From assembly GCA_024692205.1 (NCBI GenBank), contig JAILMX010000233.1, positions 1-35,421 on the forward strand: 35,421 nucleotides of DNA, given 5' to 3'. Below the pieces are notes generated by a model. The model was not told the DNA's origin. It saw nothing but the letters and a program-made list of their open reading frames with translations, and did no database searches. Within the stretch, counting starts at the first letter, position 1. Each line of letters opens with the position of its first letter. The DNA is from Desulfovibrio sp. GTDB taxonomy: Bacteria; Desulfobacterota; Desulfovibrionia; Desulfovibrionales; Desulfovibrionaceae. Made by a program: the position numbers and the translations under genes. Of this stretch, positions 7,826 through 16,792 are shown piece after piece.

Positions 7826-10609
7826 TCAGGCATCCTCTTGGGGATCTTCACCCGTATTCTCCGTCCCCATGCGCTCCTTGAGCTGACGCTGCCGTTCGCG
7901 CTCGCACTCCTCCCGTCTGGCCCTGCGCATCTCCTCCACCTCTTCACGCCGTTTCGCCCGGACGCGGGCGAGGCGGGCCTCCTGATCCTTTTCGCGGCTG
8001 GTGCGTGCCTGTTCAAGCAGCTTGTCCCGACGGGAATCGAAGACGAGGGTCGTTCGCAAGGCGCCCAGGCCAATGGCCAGAACGCTCACCACCACGGAAA
8101 GCACCTTGAGGATGGACACCTTGTTTTCGCCGATATGCGCCTTGAGCCACCCCAAGTGCAGCGAATCGCCGAAATAGCCTATGGAGAGCACGGCGACCAA
8201 AGAAATCACAAGCCCGAGTATCTCGATGATGAGAAAGGTCTTGCCCATGATCATGGCGAAAAGCGTGCCGTCACGCACGAGCCGCAGCGTCTTGAGCTCT
8301 TTCTTCAGGCGGCGCAGCAACTTCTCTATTTCGGGCAAATGCTCCTCTGCCTTGCTGAAGGAATCCCTGTCCCGAAAATTGCTGGAATACGCCCAGTTAA
8401 TGATGGAAGCCGTCTGATTGAAGGTCTGGCTGAACTCCCTGAGGGCCGCAGGAAAGGGGAACCATGAGGCCTCGTCGCGCACGCGCTGCAGAATGTCCAG
8501 ATAGACACTGTAGCGATCCTGCAGGGCCTCCACGTCCTGTTCTATGTAGTCTTCGAGCTCTTCTTCCAGCTGCGGACGGATGTCGAAGACACGCAGAAAG
8601 GTCATGTAATTCTGGATGCCGCTCAGGCGCTCCAGCTCGGCAATCTTGGGGTCGAACTTCTCGCGGACGGGGTGGTCCGGCCCGAACCATTTGTCGAAGC
8701 GAGCCCTGAGCGCCTGGATGTGCGGAATTTCCGCCTCGGCCTTTGAACGGGCCTCTTCCCACAGGCAGTGCAGATAGGTGAGGATGTGAATACGCCCGCG
8801 CTCAAGCCCGGGGTCGAGCAGAAAATGGTTGAAATATTCCGGCCGCTCGCGGATCAATGAAAGGATGGTGTCGAGCATCTGCTCGGCGAAGCCCATCTTT
8901 ACGCGGCAAACGATAGCCCGGTAGCGGGCCTCCACATCGTCCTGCATGATGCGGGTCAGTTTCTGGTACTGCTGTATGGCCTCGCCGAAGCGGCCCATCT
9001 CCTCCAGGGCGCGCGCCGCCAAAAACTCGTTCCACGCCTGAAGGGCAATGTCGCCGGAATAATCGGCGGCCTCACGGAAGGCCTTAAGGGCGTGCTCCAT
9101 ATCACCCTGGAGAACACGGACGAAGCCGTGCAGGGTGGCCAGGCGCGCATCGCGCGGATGCTGCTCTAGCAGGTTCTCCATGCGCTGGTCGAGACCCGAC
9201 AGTTCGTCGGCCTCCGCATGGACTATCGTGTCGAGCACCTCCCACGAGATATGATCGTCCTTTTTCGGCAAGCGTTCGCCGGGGGAGGGTTCGCGGAAAC
9301 GTTTCAGCCAGTATTCCGGAATATTGCGCATCTGGCACAGTGGCACGAGGCCTGCGAGCGCGTTCATCAGGACGGCCGCATCGTCCTTGCCCGAGAGAAG
9401 CTTTTGCACCTCCCCGTTGCCTTTTTGAAGAAGCGCGTTCTCGATCTGGCGGAAGCTCGCGTTGATGACCTCCATGTCGAGCTCACCGGCCGCTTCCCAC
9501 ACATCGGTCCTTGCGGGGGGCATGGCCCGCGTGGGGCACTCGAGGGGGGAGTGGTTCGCCATACCGCAGAAGTAGCAGTCCACCCCCTTGCCCTCTTTGT
9601 CGTTCGTCAGGCTTTCGGCGATCATGAGGGGCAGCACCTCGTTGCCGCCCGTACGGTCGTCCAGAAGGATGTTGCACCAAGCGTCCATCGTCATCTGATC
9701 GCCGTGGAAGTGCAGATCGCGGATGATGAACCCCTTGCCCATAAGGTAGGCGTTCCGGTAATTCACATAGGGAAAGCCCGCGACGAGGCGGTCCCAGTGA
9801 AGATTTATCTTTTCGGGAAGGTCCCTGTTGAAATTCAGGCTCCCCCGGTCGATGATGACACTGACGCAGGGCACACCCTCCTCAGCGAGCTCCATGTCTT
9901 TCATGGCCGTCAGCCAGTCGCGCATGAAGGCGCGCAGCTTGAACAGGCTCTCGATGGAAAGCATGATGAAGGAGCCCTCAATGAGCGACTTGATCTTGTG
10001 CTCGTCGAGAAGAGCGTGCAAACGCACGGAAAGCGCGTCCCAGCCGGCCATAAACTCCTTGTCGACGGGGTTGCCGATGGGGTGGAGCACGATGAACCAG
10101 CTTTGCGTCGAGGCGAAGGGCATGCGTATGTCGACGACCGGCGTGTACCAGTTGGAACCGGCCATGCCCTGACGCCCCCGCTTCTGGGCGAACTCTATGC
10201 CCGGCATTTGCTTGCGGTCTTCGCAGCTCTTCGGGTGCACCCAGACCTCAAGCTTGTCGGGAACGATGATCTCCTGGCTCTGCAGGGACGCGTCGACATC
10301 AAGGGACGCCCCCCCCGCGCGATCGATGAGCAGACGACCGGGAAAGAGCTCAACGCTGACGGGCAGCTCGTTAAAATTGCCCCAGATGATGAAGCGGGCG
10401 AGCACGAGAAAGACGTCCTCGGTGAAGAAGAACCACAAGGCCTGATCCTCACCGCTGTAGACCTGCATGCCGCCGTAGTTGACGAGAGTCTGGTTTATGG
10501 CTCCGGGCAGGTCCTTCTGCCAGCACAGCCAGAGAAGATGCCCCATGGTGCCCATGCGGATCTGGGGAGGGTTTTTCACCCGCGGAAAAAGCTGTAGCAT
10601 CTGAGGCAT
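7826..10609 (-). CDS. Large TPR membrane protein with a CCHC zinc-knuckle motif
   Basis: No known gene is recognised. The 927 residues contain an N-terminal region of about 340 residues with no obvious domain. A zinc-knuckle pattern Cys345-x2-Cys348-x4-His353-x4-Cys358 follows (CYFCGMANHSPLEC). Helical repeats of TPR type occupy about 475-610, including LEQHPRDARLATLHGFVRV and ALEEMGRFGEAIQQYQKL. Helices follow at 655-780, two membrane spans at about 790-812 and 830-850, and a highly charged Arg/Glu coiled coil at 855-915. The ATG has AAAGGA nine bases upstream. It leads the operon with the DUF697-like and DVU0772-family genes. A scaffold or envelope assembly role is possible but unsupported. 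The CCHC motif is unusual in bacteria and could equally be structural. Confidence 0.75.
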   Translation of the reverse strand: MPQMLQLFPRVKNPPQIRMGTMGHLLWLCWQKDLPGAINQTLVNYGGMQVYSGEDQALWFFFTEDVFLVLARFIIWGNFNELPVSVELFPGRLLIDRAGGASLDVDASLQSQEIIVPDKLEVWVHPKSCEDRKQMPGIEFAQKRGRQGMAGSNWYTPVVDIRMPFASTQSWFIVLHPIGNPVDKEFMAGWDALSVRLHALLDEHKIKSLIEGSFIMLSIESLFKLRAFMRDWLTAMKDMELAEEGVPCVSVIIDRGSLNFNRDLPEKINLHWDRLVAGFPYVNYRNAYLMGKGFIIRDLHFHGDQMTMDAWCNILLDDRTGGNEVLPLMIAESLTNDKEGKGVDCYFCGMANHSPLECPTRAMPPARTDVWEAAGELDMEVINASFRQIENALLQKGNGEVQKLLSGKDDAAVLMNALAGLVPLCQMRNIPEYWLKRFREPSPGERLPKKDDHISWEVLDTIVHAEADELSGLDQRMENLLEQHPRDARLATLHGFVRVLQGDMEHALKAFREAADYSGDIALQAWNEFLAARALEEMGRFGEAIQQYQKLTRIMQDDVEARYRAIVCRVKMGFAEQMLDTILSLIRERPEYFNHFLLDPGLERGRIHILTYLHCLWEEARSKAEAEIPHIQALRARFDKWFGPDHPVREKFDPKIAELERLSGIQNYMTFLRVFDIRPQLEEELEDYIEQDVEALQDRYSVYLDILQRVRDEASWFPFPAALREFSQTFNQTASIINWAYSSNFRDRDSFSKAEEHLPEIEKLLRRLKKELKTLRLVRDGTLFAMIMGKTFLIIEILGLVISLVAVLSIGYFGDSLHLGWLKAHIGENKVSILKVLSVVVSVLAIGLGALRTTLVFDSRRDKLLEQARTSREKDQEARLARVRAKRREEVEEMRRARREECERERQRQLKERMGTENTGEDPQEDA

Positions 10610-10795
10610 GTGACGTTCCTTTTGTGGCGCCCGCCCCTTCGCGGTATGCGCAAAGGGGGGAGGAAGAATGCGTCGTTAACCCTAGCAGATATTCATGCGG
10701 ACGAAAAGAGCGCCGGGGTCACTTTCTTCTTGAGAAAATCCCGTAAAAAGCCTAAAAAAGTTTTTTTTAAAACATTCTCTTACCAGGCCACTGTC

Positions 10796-11356
10796 ATGCC
10801 CATTGAAGTTCCCTTTTTCGACAGATCTCAGTCCTTCGACCTGCCCGACGTGGAAGACGCCAACATCGCCACCTTGAGCATCAGGCCGGCAAAGGTGGGC
10901 GACGTACACGGCATGTCGACCCTCATCAACAGCTACGCCGCAGAGAACGTCATGCTGGCGCGCGGCCCGCAGTACCTCTTTCAGCATCTGCAGGACTACA
11001 TGGTCGCCACCGCCAAGGCGAAGGGCGGGGACAAGGACTGCATCGTCGCTTGCGGAGCGCTCAACATCCTCTGGTCGGATCTCGCCGAAATCCGCTCCAT
11101 TGCGGTGCACCGGGCCTGCCAGCACTACGGCCTCGGGCAGAGGCTCGTGAAGGCCCTCATAGACCGTTGCCGCACCCTCGAGATACCGCGCGTTTTCGTC
11201 TTCACCCTGGCCGATCGCTTCTTCGCGCGCTGCGGTTTTCTCGAGTTCTCTCGCGACGAGCTACCGCCCGTCGTCTGGGCCGAATGCAGCAAGTGCCCGA
11301 AATTCTACCGCTGTGACGAAATCAGCATGATGCATGTTCTGGAGGAAACGTCATGA
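10796..11356 (+). CDS. GNAT N-acetyltransferase, N-acetylglutamate synthase-like
   Basis: This probably acetylates glutamate as the first step of arginine synthesis. The 186-residue GNAT fold shows [20 protein letters not shown], the acetyl-CoA strand and loop [25 protein letters not shown], and the C-terminal [23 protein letters not shown] with a [10 protein letters not shown] Cys pattern typical of short ArgA-like enzymes. The ATG at 10796 is chosen because similarity begins just after it. An in-frame ATG at 10610 would add a basic, low-complexity stretch. The stop overlaps the argF start (ATGA), and that linkage supports the arginine role. It diverges from the TPR operon across a 186-base gap with an A/T-rich run near 10745-10775. 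Confidence 0.85.
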   Translation: MPIEVPFFDRSQSFDLPDVEDANIATLSIRPAKVGDVHGMSTLINSYAAENVMLARGPQYLFQHLQDYMVATAKAKGGDKDCIVACGALNILWSDLAEIRSIAVHRACQHYGLGQRLVKALIDRCRTLEIPRVFVFTLADRFFARCGFLEFSRDELPPVVWAECSKCPKFYRCDEISMMHVLEETS

Positions 11357-12366
11357 ACAGACTGCATGGAAAAGATTTTCTGAAGGAACTCGACTTCGAG
11401 CCCGAAGACCTGACCTACCTGCTCGATCTCGCCGCCCGCCTCAAGAAAGACAAAAAGGCGCATGCCGAGCGCCGGTATCTCACCGACAAGAACATCGTCA
11501 TCCTTTTCGAGAAGGATTCCACCCGCACCCGCTGCTCCTTCGAGGTCGCCGCCTATGATCAGGGTGCCCATGTGACGTATCTGGGCCAGCAGGGTTCGCA
11601 GATGGGCAAGAAGGAATCCATCGCCGACACGGCCCTCGTTCTCTCGCGCTTCTTCGACGGCATAGAGTACCGCGGCTTCGACCAGGCACGCGTGGAGACC
11701 ATAGCGAAGCACGCCGAAGTGCCCGTGTGGAACGGCCTGACCAACGAATGGCACCCCACCCAGCTTCTGGCTGACATGCTGACCATGCGCGAGCACTGCG
11801 CCCGCCCGCTCGCCGAACAGCGCATGGCCTACCTGGGCGACGCCCGCTACAACATGGGCAATTCCCTCATGCTCGGCAGCGCCATGCTGGGCGTGGATTT
11901 CCGCTCGATCGCGCCGAAGGCCCTGTGGACGAGCGACGAGGTCTACGAACAGGCCTGCACTATCGCAAAGAAGACGGGCGCGCGCATCACCCGCACCGAA
12001 AGTGTCGCAGAGGGCGTCAACGGCTGCGACTTCCTCTCGACCGACGTCTGGGTATCAATGGGCGAGCCGGAATCGGTCTGGGCCGAACGCATCGAGCTGC
12101 TCAAACCCTACGCCGTTAGCGTCAGGACCTTCGCGCTGACCGAGAACCCCGACTGTAAATTCCTCCACTGCCTGCCGAGCTTCCACAACCGTGAGACGAC
12201 CATCGGTGAGCAGATCTACCAGCGCTTCGGCATCGACCACATGGAGGTCGACGACGAGGTCTTCCAGTCCGAGCGCAACGTCGCCTTCGACGAGGCGGAG
12301 AACCGCCTGCACACCATCAAGGCCGTCATGGTGGCGACCCTTGCCGAGGAGGAGATAGCGCTGTAA
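11353..12366 (+). CDS. argF: Ornithine carbamoyltransferase
   Basis: This enzyme makes citrulline from ornithine and carbamoyl phosphate in arginine synthesis. The 337 residues are the normal length. The carbamoyl-phosphate loop STRTR is at 56-60, HPTQ near 134, the ornithine-binding segment [10 protein letters not shown] is present, and the catalytic HCLPSFH lies near 270. The pattern [17 protein letters not shown] is typical of the anabolic or OTC-type enzyme of this length. It is translationally coupled to the acetyltransferase upstream and followed by a strong terminator. Confidence 0.95.
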   Translation: MNRLHGKDFLKELDFEPEDLTYLLDLAARLKKDKKAHAERRYLTDKNIVILFEKDSTRTRCSFEVAAYDQGAHVTYLGQQGSQMGKKESIADTALVLSRFFDGIEYRGFDQARVETIAKHAEVPVWNGLTNEWHPTQLLADMLTMREHCARPLAEQRMAYLGDARYNMGNSLMLGSAMLGVDFRSIAPKALWTSDEVYEQACTIAKKTGARITRTESVAEGVNGCDFLSTDVWVSMGEPESVWAERIELLKPYAVSVRTFALTENPDCKFLHCLPSFHNRETTIGEQIYQRFGIDHMEVDDEVFQSERNVAFDEAENRLHTIKAVMVATLAEEEIAL

Positions 12367-12398
12367 CAGCGCATCGTCCCTTTCTTCAGGCGGGGAAA

Positions 12399-12430
12399 AG
12401 CCCCGGCGTCATGCGGCGCCGGGGCTTTTT
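12399..12430 (+). terminator. Rho-independent terminator of the arginine operon
   Basis: A perfect ten-base stem AGCCCCGGCG/CGCCGGGGCT with an eight-base loop is followed by a T run, 33 bases after the argF stop. The next 180 bases hold no gene apart from an imperfect hairpin around 12592-12626 at the end of the convergent Fe-S gene. Confidence 0.9.
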
Positions 12431-12609
12431 CATAACTTGCACCGTGTCCGACAACGGTGCAAGCGCCCGCCTTTTCCATCTACAAAATGCATCTGCGCGC
12501 CTGTCAGCCATCCTCATTGCCTAAGGATAGCTTTCGTCTGTCTGCAAGATGTGACTTTGGTGGCGGGCCTATTTTGCATTGAGGCATTGGCGACAGCGCA
12601 TGTGCATAA

Positions 12610-13653
12610 TCAATGCGCAATGCTGTCAATATGCTGATGCAGCAGCCGTGACATTTCAGCAGGCACTTCAGAAACCCAATGCCCTGTTGCCTCGGCTACG
12701 CCCCACGCCAATACGAAGGCAGCCAGCATGGAGAGTCCGACCAGAGGCCACGGCACGCGCCCCCCATGACCCGACGCATAGCCAAAGCGCATTGAAAGGC
12801 AATCCTTTTCAGGACAGGCAGCCAGACATTCCTGGCATCCGTTGCATTCAGTGCTGGACACTCGGTGCAGCCGATGCACGGCAATGCCCTGCGGGCATGC
12901 TCTGGCACAGCGGCGGCATCCCGTGCAGGCATCGGGGGATCGGCGCATGGCAAGGGGTGAAAACAATGAGAAGAGGCCCAGCAACGCCCCATAGGGGCAA
13001 AGGAAACGGCACCAGGAGGAGGGGATGAAGACGCTCCCCATGACCAGTAAGGCAATAATCACCGAGGTCGTTGAACTGGGCGGCATGAAGAACAGCAGCA
13101 TCTTCGTGTCGGCAACCATGTTGTATGGGGAATGCAGGAATGCATCTATCTCGTCCACGCTCATGCCTCCGGGCAGCACCAACCTCAGGAAAAAGCAAAG
13201 GAGCAGGTACTTTGGAATGCCAAGAAGCCATGCCAGCCAGCGGGGTGGGGTCACTGTCCATCCCAGCCGCCGTCCCAGCCGAAACAACCAGAAGGAGAGC
13301 GCGCCAAAGGGGCAGACGTACCCGCAGAAGCCCTTGCGCAGAATCAGAGCTGTGACAAGCGCCGTCACAAGGATGGCCAAGCCTGCCGGATGCACGGCAT
13401 CCCACTGCCCCGTTAGCAGCAGGCGCTTGAGGGCCAGAAGAGCGCTGATGGGCAAAAAGCCTTCCACCCCCGGCGGCCGAGGCGAAAAAGCCTCGCGCCA
13501 TCCTAAGAGCCATGCGGCATAAGCGATAAAGCGGGCCCCTACCCAAAGCACAGCAAGAAAAAAGAGTAGCTGTATGCCCCGGTGCGCCAGGGCGGCCCAA
13601 CGGAAGGGCGAGGGCTTGTCGGCAGAGTTTCCCTGCGTTCCGGCAGACATCAT
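12610..13653 (-). CDS. NapH/CcoG-like membrane 4Fe-4S protein
   Basis: This is an integral membrane electron-transfer protein of 347 residues. Several hydrophobic spans carry two membrane-face cysteine motifs, CGYVCPFGAL and CRFLCPYGALLG. Near the C-terminus are two ferredoxin-type clusters, CTGCRRCARACP and CNGCQECLAACP, followed by a last span. Proteins of this plan (NapH, NosR, CcoG) move electrons between the quinol pool and periplasmic or cytoplasmic partners. GAGG lies seven bases before the ATG. It starts only four bases after the regulator gene, so it is likely co-transcribed and part of the same stress regulon. The exact partner is unknown. Confidence 0.85.
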   Translation of the reverse strand: MMSAGTQGNSADKPSPFRWAALAHRGIQLLFFLAVLWVGARFIAYAAWLLGWREAFSPRPPGVEGFLPISALLALKRLLLTGQWDAVHPAGLAILVTALVTALILRKGFCGYVCPFGALSFWLFRLGRRLGWTVTPPRWLAWLLGIPKYLLLCFFLRLVLPGGMSVDEIDAFLHSPYNMVADTKMLLFFMPPSSTTSVIIALLVMGSVFIPSSWCRFLCPYGALLGLFSLFSPLAMRRSPDACTGCRRCARACPQGIAVHRLHRVSSTECNGCQECLAACPEKDCLSMRFGYASGHGGRVPWPLVGLSMLAAFVLAWGVAEATGHWVSEVPAEMSRLLHQHIDSIAH

Positions 13654-13657
13654 ATGT

Positions 13658-14317
13658 CTACCTCAAGGCAAATCTGTTTTTCTCCGTAGAGAGCAGACCG
13701 TCTTTCTGCATGCGCGAGAGCTCGGCGCTCATGGCGCTTCTGTCCACGCACAGATAGTCGGCGAGCTCCTGCCGGTTGAAGGGAATGGAGAACTCCGTGC
13801 TGCCCTGGCGGCGCGATTCCGCCCACAGGTAGGAGAGCAGCTTTTCCCGCGTGGAGCGGCGGCTCACATGGGTCAGCTTTTCGTTAAGCAGAAGGTTGCT
13901 CCTGGCGAGGTCGGCGAAGAGGTTGCGAATCATCTGCGTGTGGTGGGGGCAGGCGTTCGTGCAGGTCGTGAGGATGCGGCGCACGTCGAGCCACATGACC
14001 TCGCTTTCCGCGTCGGCGATGAGGCTGACGTCCATCTCGACATCGCCCGCGCAGGCGTAGTTCTCGGCGAAGATGCCGCACGGGGGGACATGCGCGCGCA
14101 GCTCGCGGTTGCCCATCTGGTCCTCATGCATGACGAAGAGGCTGCCTGAGAGCAGGAGGCCCAGCCCCTCCGGGCGTGAGCCCGCGTGCAGGACGTAGGC
14201 ATCCTTTCGATAGCTCTTCGTCCTGGCCTTAAGGCAGCCAAGCATGGGGGGGATAGCATCATCCTCAATGCCGGTGAAAAGCCGTACCCGCCGAAGTATG
14301 GGAAGATGGTTTTTCAT
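13658..14317 (-). CDS. Crp/Fnr-family regulator, HcpR-like
   Basis: This transcription factor of 219 residues has an effector domain (about 15-125) with LFTGIEDD and SGSLFVMHEDQMGNRELRAHVPPCGIFAE. A long dimer helix follows, then a winged helix at 160-219 whose recognition part is FNRQELADYLCVDRSAMSAE. Its place beside a flavodoxin gene and hcp suggests HcpR, the known nitrosative-stress regulator of Desulfovibrio. In HcpR the effector domain binds haem, but no haem ligand can be assigned here by eye. Cysteines at 80, 89, 119 and 123 are notable. Inverted repeats 14 bases before its start suggest autoregulation. The ribosome site is poor. Confidence 0.82.
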   Translation of the reverse strand: MKNHLPILRRVRLFTGIEDDAIPPMLGCLKARTKSYRKDAYVLHAGSRPEGLGLLLSGSLFVMHEDQMGNRELRAHVPPCGIFAENYACAGDVEMDVSLIADAESEVMWLDVRRILTTCTNACPHHTQMIRNLFADLARSNLLLNEKLTHVSRRSTREKLLSYLWAESRRQGSTEFSIPFNRQELADYLCVDRSAMSAELSRMQKDGLLSTEKNRFALR

Positions 14318-14330
14318 AGTTTTACCATTT

Positions 14331-14374
14331 TTGTTGTATTTATAACAGCAATGTTGTATCTAATCTACTACATT
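14331..14374. promoter_or_regulatory. Two adjacent inverted repeats, candidate Crp/Fnr operators
   Basis: Between the divergent regulator and flavodoxin genes lie TTGnTGT-N7-ACAnCAA at 14331-14351 and AATGTtGTA-N7-TACtACATT at 14350-14374. Both contain TGTTGTA on the plus strand. A control site for both genes is inferred from position and symmetry. Confidence 0.5.
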
Positions 14375-14421
14375 TGTACTGTCAGGTCAACATATCACGG
14401 TGTTGTTTCGGGAGAACAATC

Positions 14422-14925
14422 ATGCAGTCCTATGCCGCAGCGGTCATCTATTCTTCATGCACGGGCAACACCCGTTATCTTGCCGAGCGCCTCGCCGCCC
14501 GCTTCGCACTGCCGCTTTTTGCGGTGAAGAACGCCGGCGATGCGCCCCAGGACGTGCCGCTGCTGCTTGGCGCATGGACGCGACAAGGCGGCCCCGACAG
14601 CAGAATGGCACGATTCATAAGCGGCCTGAAGGGTCGTGACGTCTTTTTCTTCTGCACCATGGCCTCCTATGCTGATTCACCGCATGCTGCGCGTTGCCTC
14701 GCAAAGGCGCAGGCCCTTCTTTCGGAAGGGGGCAACCGCCTTCTCGGGCATTTCTTCTGCCAGGGGCGCCTGTCGCCCGCGATGCTCGCCCACAGCCGAC
14801 ACCCGATGACGCCAGAGCGGGCAGAACGACTGAAGGCGGCTGAGGCCCACCCGAACGAGGCCGACGCTGATGCGCTGACAGAAGCCGTGCGACAAGCATT
14901 CGCCGTGATGCCCGGCTGGAAATGA
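14422..14925 (+). CDS. Flavodoxin-family protein
   Basis: This is a small FMN-type redox protein of 167 residues. The FMN-phosphate loop SSCTGNT is at about 10-16. LLLGAWTRQGGPDS and FFFCTMASY correspond to the isoalloxazine-side loops, and GHFFCQGRLSP is typical of the longer Flavodoxin_3 type. The ATG at 14422 is preferred to an upstream one at 14374, because GGGAG precedes it and the fold starts there. It lies between the regulator and hcp. A role as electron donor to Hcp or the Fe-S proteins is plausible but not shown. Confidence 0.8.
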   Translation: MQSYAAAVIYSSCTGNTRYLAERLAARFALPLFAVKNAGDAPQDVPLLLGAWTRQGGPDSRMARFISGLKGRDVFFFCTMASYADSPHAARCLAKAQALLSEGGNRLLGHFFCQGRLSPAMLAHSRHPMTPERAERLKAAEAHPNEADADALTEAVRQAFAVMPGWK

Positions 14926-14944
14926 GAGCCAAAATTTTTCCAAT

Positions 14945-14988
14945 TTGTTGTTTTTACAATATATATGTTGTTTTATAAACGATACAAC
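14945..14988 (+). promoter_or_regulatory. Inverted repeats upstream of hcp
   Basis: The AT-rich gap before hcp contains TTGT-TTTT-ACAA at 14948-14959 and GTTGT-N12-ACAAC at 14967-14988. Both begin with the TGTTGT core also seen between the regulator and flavodoxin genes, so they are candidate binding sites of the same Crp/Fnr regulator. Confidence 0.5.
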
Positions 14989-15093
14989 TTGTGCGCATGC
15001 CGGACATTCCATGCACGTTACGGGATGAATCGACGCGAAACGCAGAGATGAAAGAGCCCGCACGGGCGCTATCAATGACGGGAGATGAAAGAT

Positions 15094-16671
15094 ATGGAAA
15101 AGGAAATGTTCTGTTTTCAGTGTGAGCAGACCGCGGCTTGCAAGGGCTGCACGGGAAAGGCAGGCGTGTGCGGCAAAAAGGCCGGCACGGCTAATCTTCA
15201 AGACGCTCTGACGGGCGCCCTGGTCGATCTCGCCGGTGCGGAGGCGGGCAATGCCTCGGCCAACGACGAAACCTATCGCATCATCATTGAGGGGCTTTTC
15301 ACGACGCTGACCAACGTCAGTTTCGACGATGCAGCAATCTCCTCGCTTATGGAAAGAACGAAGTGCGAGACGGCTCGCCTCTCTTCAGCTCTCGTCGATG
15401 CCTGCGACATCTCGCGGCTGTGGACGGGCGACGAGGACATACGTTCTCTGAAATCCCTGCTGCTTTTCGGACTTCGAGGCATGGCGGCCTATGCCTACCA
15501 CGCCCTCGTCCTGGGATATTCCGATGCGGCGGTGAACCGCTTCTTCTGCGAAGGCCTGCGCGCCGTGGGCGCTGACATGACTTTGGATGAGCTTCTTCCT
15601 CTCGTGCTCAAGGTGGGCGAGGTCAATCTGTCGTGCCTGGCCATGCTGGACAAGGCGAACACGACGGCCTACGGCACGCCTTCGCCCACGACGGTTCCCC
15701 TGAAGGTGGAGAAGGGGCCCTTCATCGTGGTGACGGGCCATGACTTGCGCGACCTGCGCCTGCTTCTGGAACAGACCGAGGGCCGTGGCGTGAATGTTTA
15801 CACGCATGGCGAGATGCTGCCCGCCCATGCCTACCCCGAACTCAGGAAGTTCGCGCACCTCAGGGGCAATTTCGGCACGGCATGGCAGAACCAGCAGAAG
15901 GAATTCGACGGCATCCCCGCCGCCGTGCTCTACACCACAAACTGCCTGATGCCCCCGCGCGCAAGCTACGCCGACCGCGTATTCACGACCGAGGTCGTGG
16001 GCTATCCCGGTGCCGTGCACATCGGCCCTGACAAGGATTTCTCCCCCGTCATCGAGAAGGCCCTGGCCCTCGGCGGCTATTCCGAGGACCGTGCCTTCAC
16101 CGGCATCAACGGCGGGGCTCAGGTGACGACAGGTTTCGGCCATGCCTTCGTGCTTTCTGTGGCGGACAAGGTTGTCGAGGCTGTCAAGAGCGGGGCCATA
16201 CGCCATTTCTTCCTGGTCGCGGGCTGCGACGGCGCCAAGCCAGGCCGCAATTACTACACCGAATTCGTCAGGCTGACGCCGAAGGATTCCGTCGTCCTGA
16301 CGCTCGCCTGCGGCAAGTACCGCTTCAACGACATGGATTTCGGCCGGATAGGCGAGCTGCCCCGCCTCATGGACATGGGCCAGTGCAACGACGCCTACGG
16401 GGCGATTCAGGTCGCCGTGGCTCTGGCCGGGGCCTTCGGCTGCGGCGTGAACGAGCTGCCGCTTTCCTTCGTCCTCTCATGGTACGAGCAGAAGGCGGTC
16501 TGCATCCTGCTGACACTTCTGCATCTGGGCATCAGGAACATACGCCTCGGCCCCACGCTGCCGGCCTTCGTTTCGCCGAACGTGCTCAAGGTGCTGGTCG
16601 AGAAGTACGCCATCGCGCCGATAAGCACGCCGGCAGAAGACATCGCGGCGCTCACCGCCAACGCGAAATAG
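15094..16671 (+). CDS. hcp: Hybrid cluster protein (hydroxylamine / NO reductase), class I
   Basis: This is a cytoplasmic Fe-S protein that reduces NO to N2O or hydroxylamine in vitro and protects against nitrosative stress. The N-terminal cluster motif CFQC-x8-C-x6-C fits the class I arrangement of strict anaerobes. Hybrid-cluster ligand regions are visible in THGEMLPAHAYPELRKF, TNCLMPP, GCDGAKPGRNYYTEF and LACGKYRFN. With the ATG at 15094 the product is 525 residues, normal for class I. An ATG at 15085 is unlikely because it directly abuts the GGAG at 15081-15084. A terminator follows. Control by the nearby regulator is likely. Confidence 0.96.
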   Translation: MEKEMFCFQCEQTAACKGCTGKAGVCGKKAGTANLQDALTGALVDLAGAEAGNASANDETYRIIIEGLFTTLTNVSFDDAAISSLMERTKCETARLSSALVDACDISRLWTGDEDIRSLKSLLLFGLRGMAAYAYHALVLGYSDAAVNRFFCEGLRAVGADMTLDELLPLVLKVGEVNLSCLAMLDKANTTAYGTPSPTTVPLKVEKGPFIVVTGHDLRDLRLLLEQTEGRGVNVYTHGEMLPAHAYPELRKFAHLRGNFGTAWQNQQKEFDGIPAAVLYTTNCLMPPRASYADRVFTTEVVGYPGAVHIGPDKDFSPVIEKALALGGYSEDRAFTGINGGAQVTTGFGHAFVLSVADKVVEAVKSGAIRHFFLVAGCDGAKPGRNYYTEFVRLTPKDSVVLTLACGKYRFNDMDFGRIGELPRLMDMGQCNDAYGAIQVAVALAGAFGCGVNELPLSFVLSWYEQKAVCILLTLLHLGIRNIRLGPTLPAFVSPNVLKVLVEKYAIAPISTPAEDIAALTANAK

Positions 16672-16694
16672 CGGCGGGTGCATTATCCTACGGG

Positions 16695-16718
16695 AGGCGG
16701 CCACGAAGGCCGCCTTTT
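16695..16718 (+). terminator. Rho-independent terminator of hcp
   Basis: GGCGGCC (16696-16702) pairs with GGCCGCC (16708-16714) around a five-base loop and is followed by TTTT. Confidence 0.85.
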
Positions 16719-16792
16719 GCAGATGCAACTGCGATTTCCTCGTAGCCGCGCCCTTACGACATTTCTATGCCAATCAGAGAGGCAGCCACCCC

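Noticed and set aside
10610-10795. Extended N-terminus of the acetyltransferase
   Set aside because: The 62 added residues are basic and low in complexity, cover the divergent promoter gap and match nothing in the GNAT family.
12592-12626. Hairpin at the end of the NapH-like Fe-S gene as a terminator
   Set aside because: The stem is imperfect, overlaps the stop codon and has no T run on the minus strand.
14422-14925. Naming the flavodoxin bilS
   Set aside because: The fold is similar to the BilS type, but no bilR or bilQ is present and the neighbours are hcp and its regulator.
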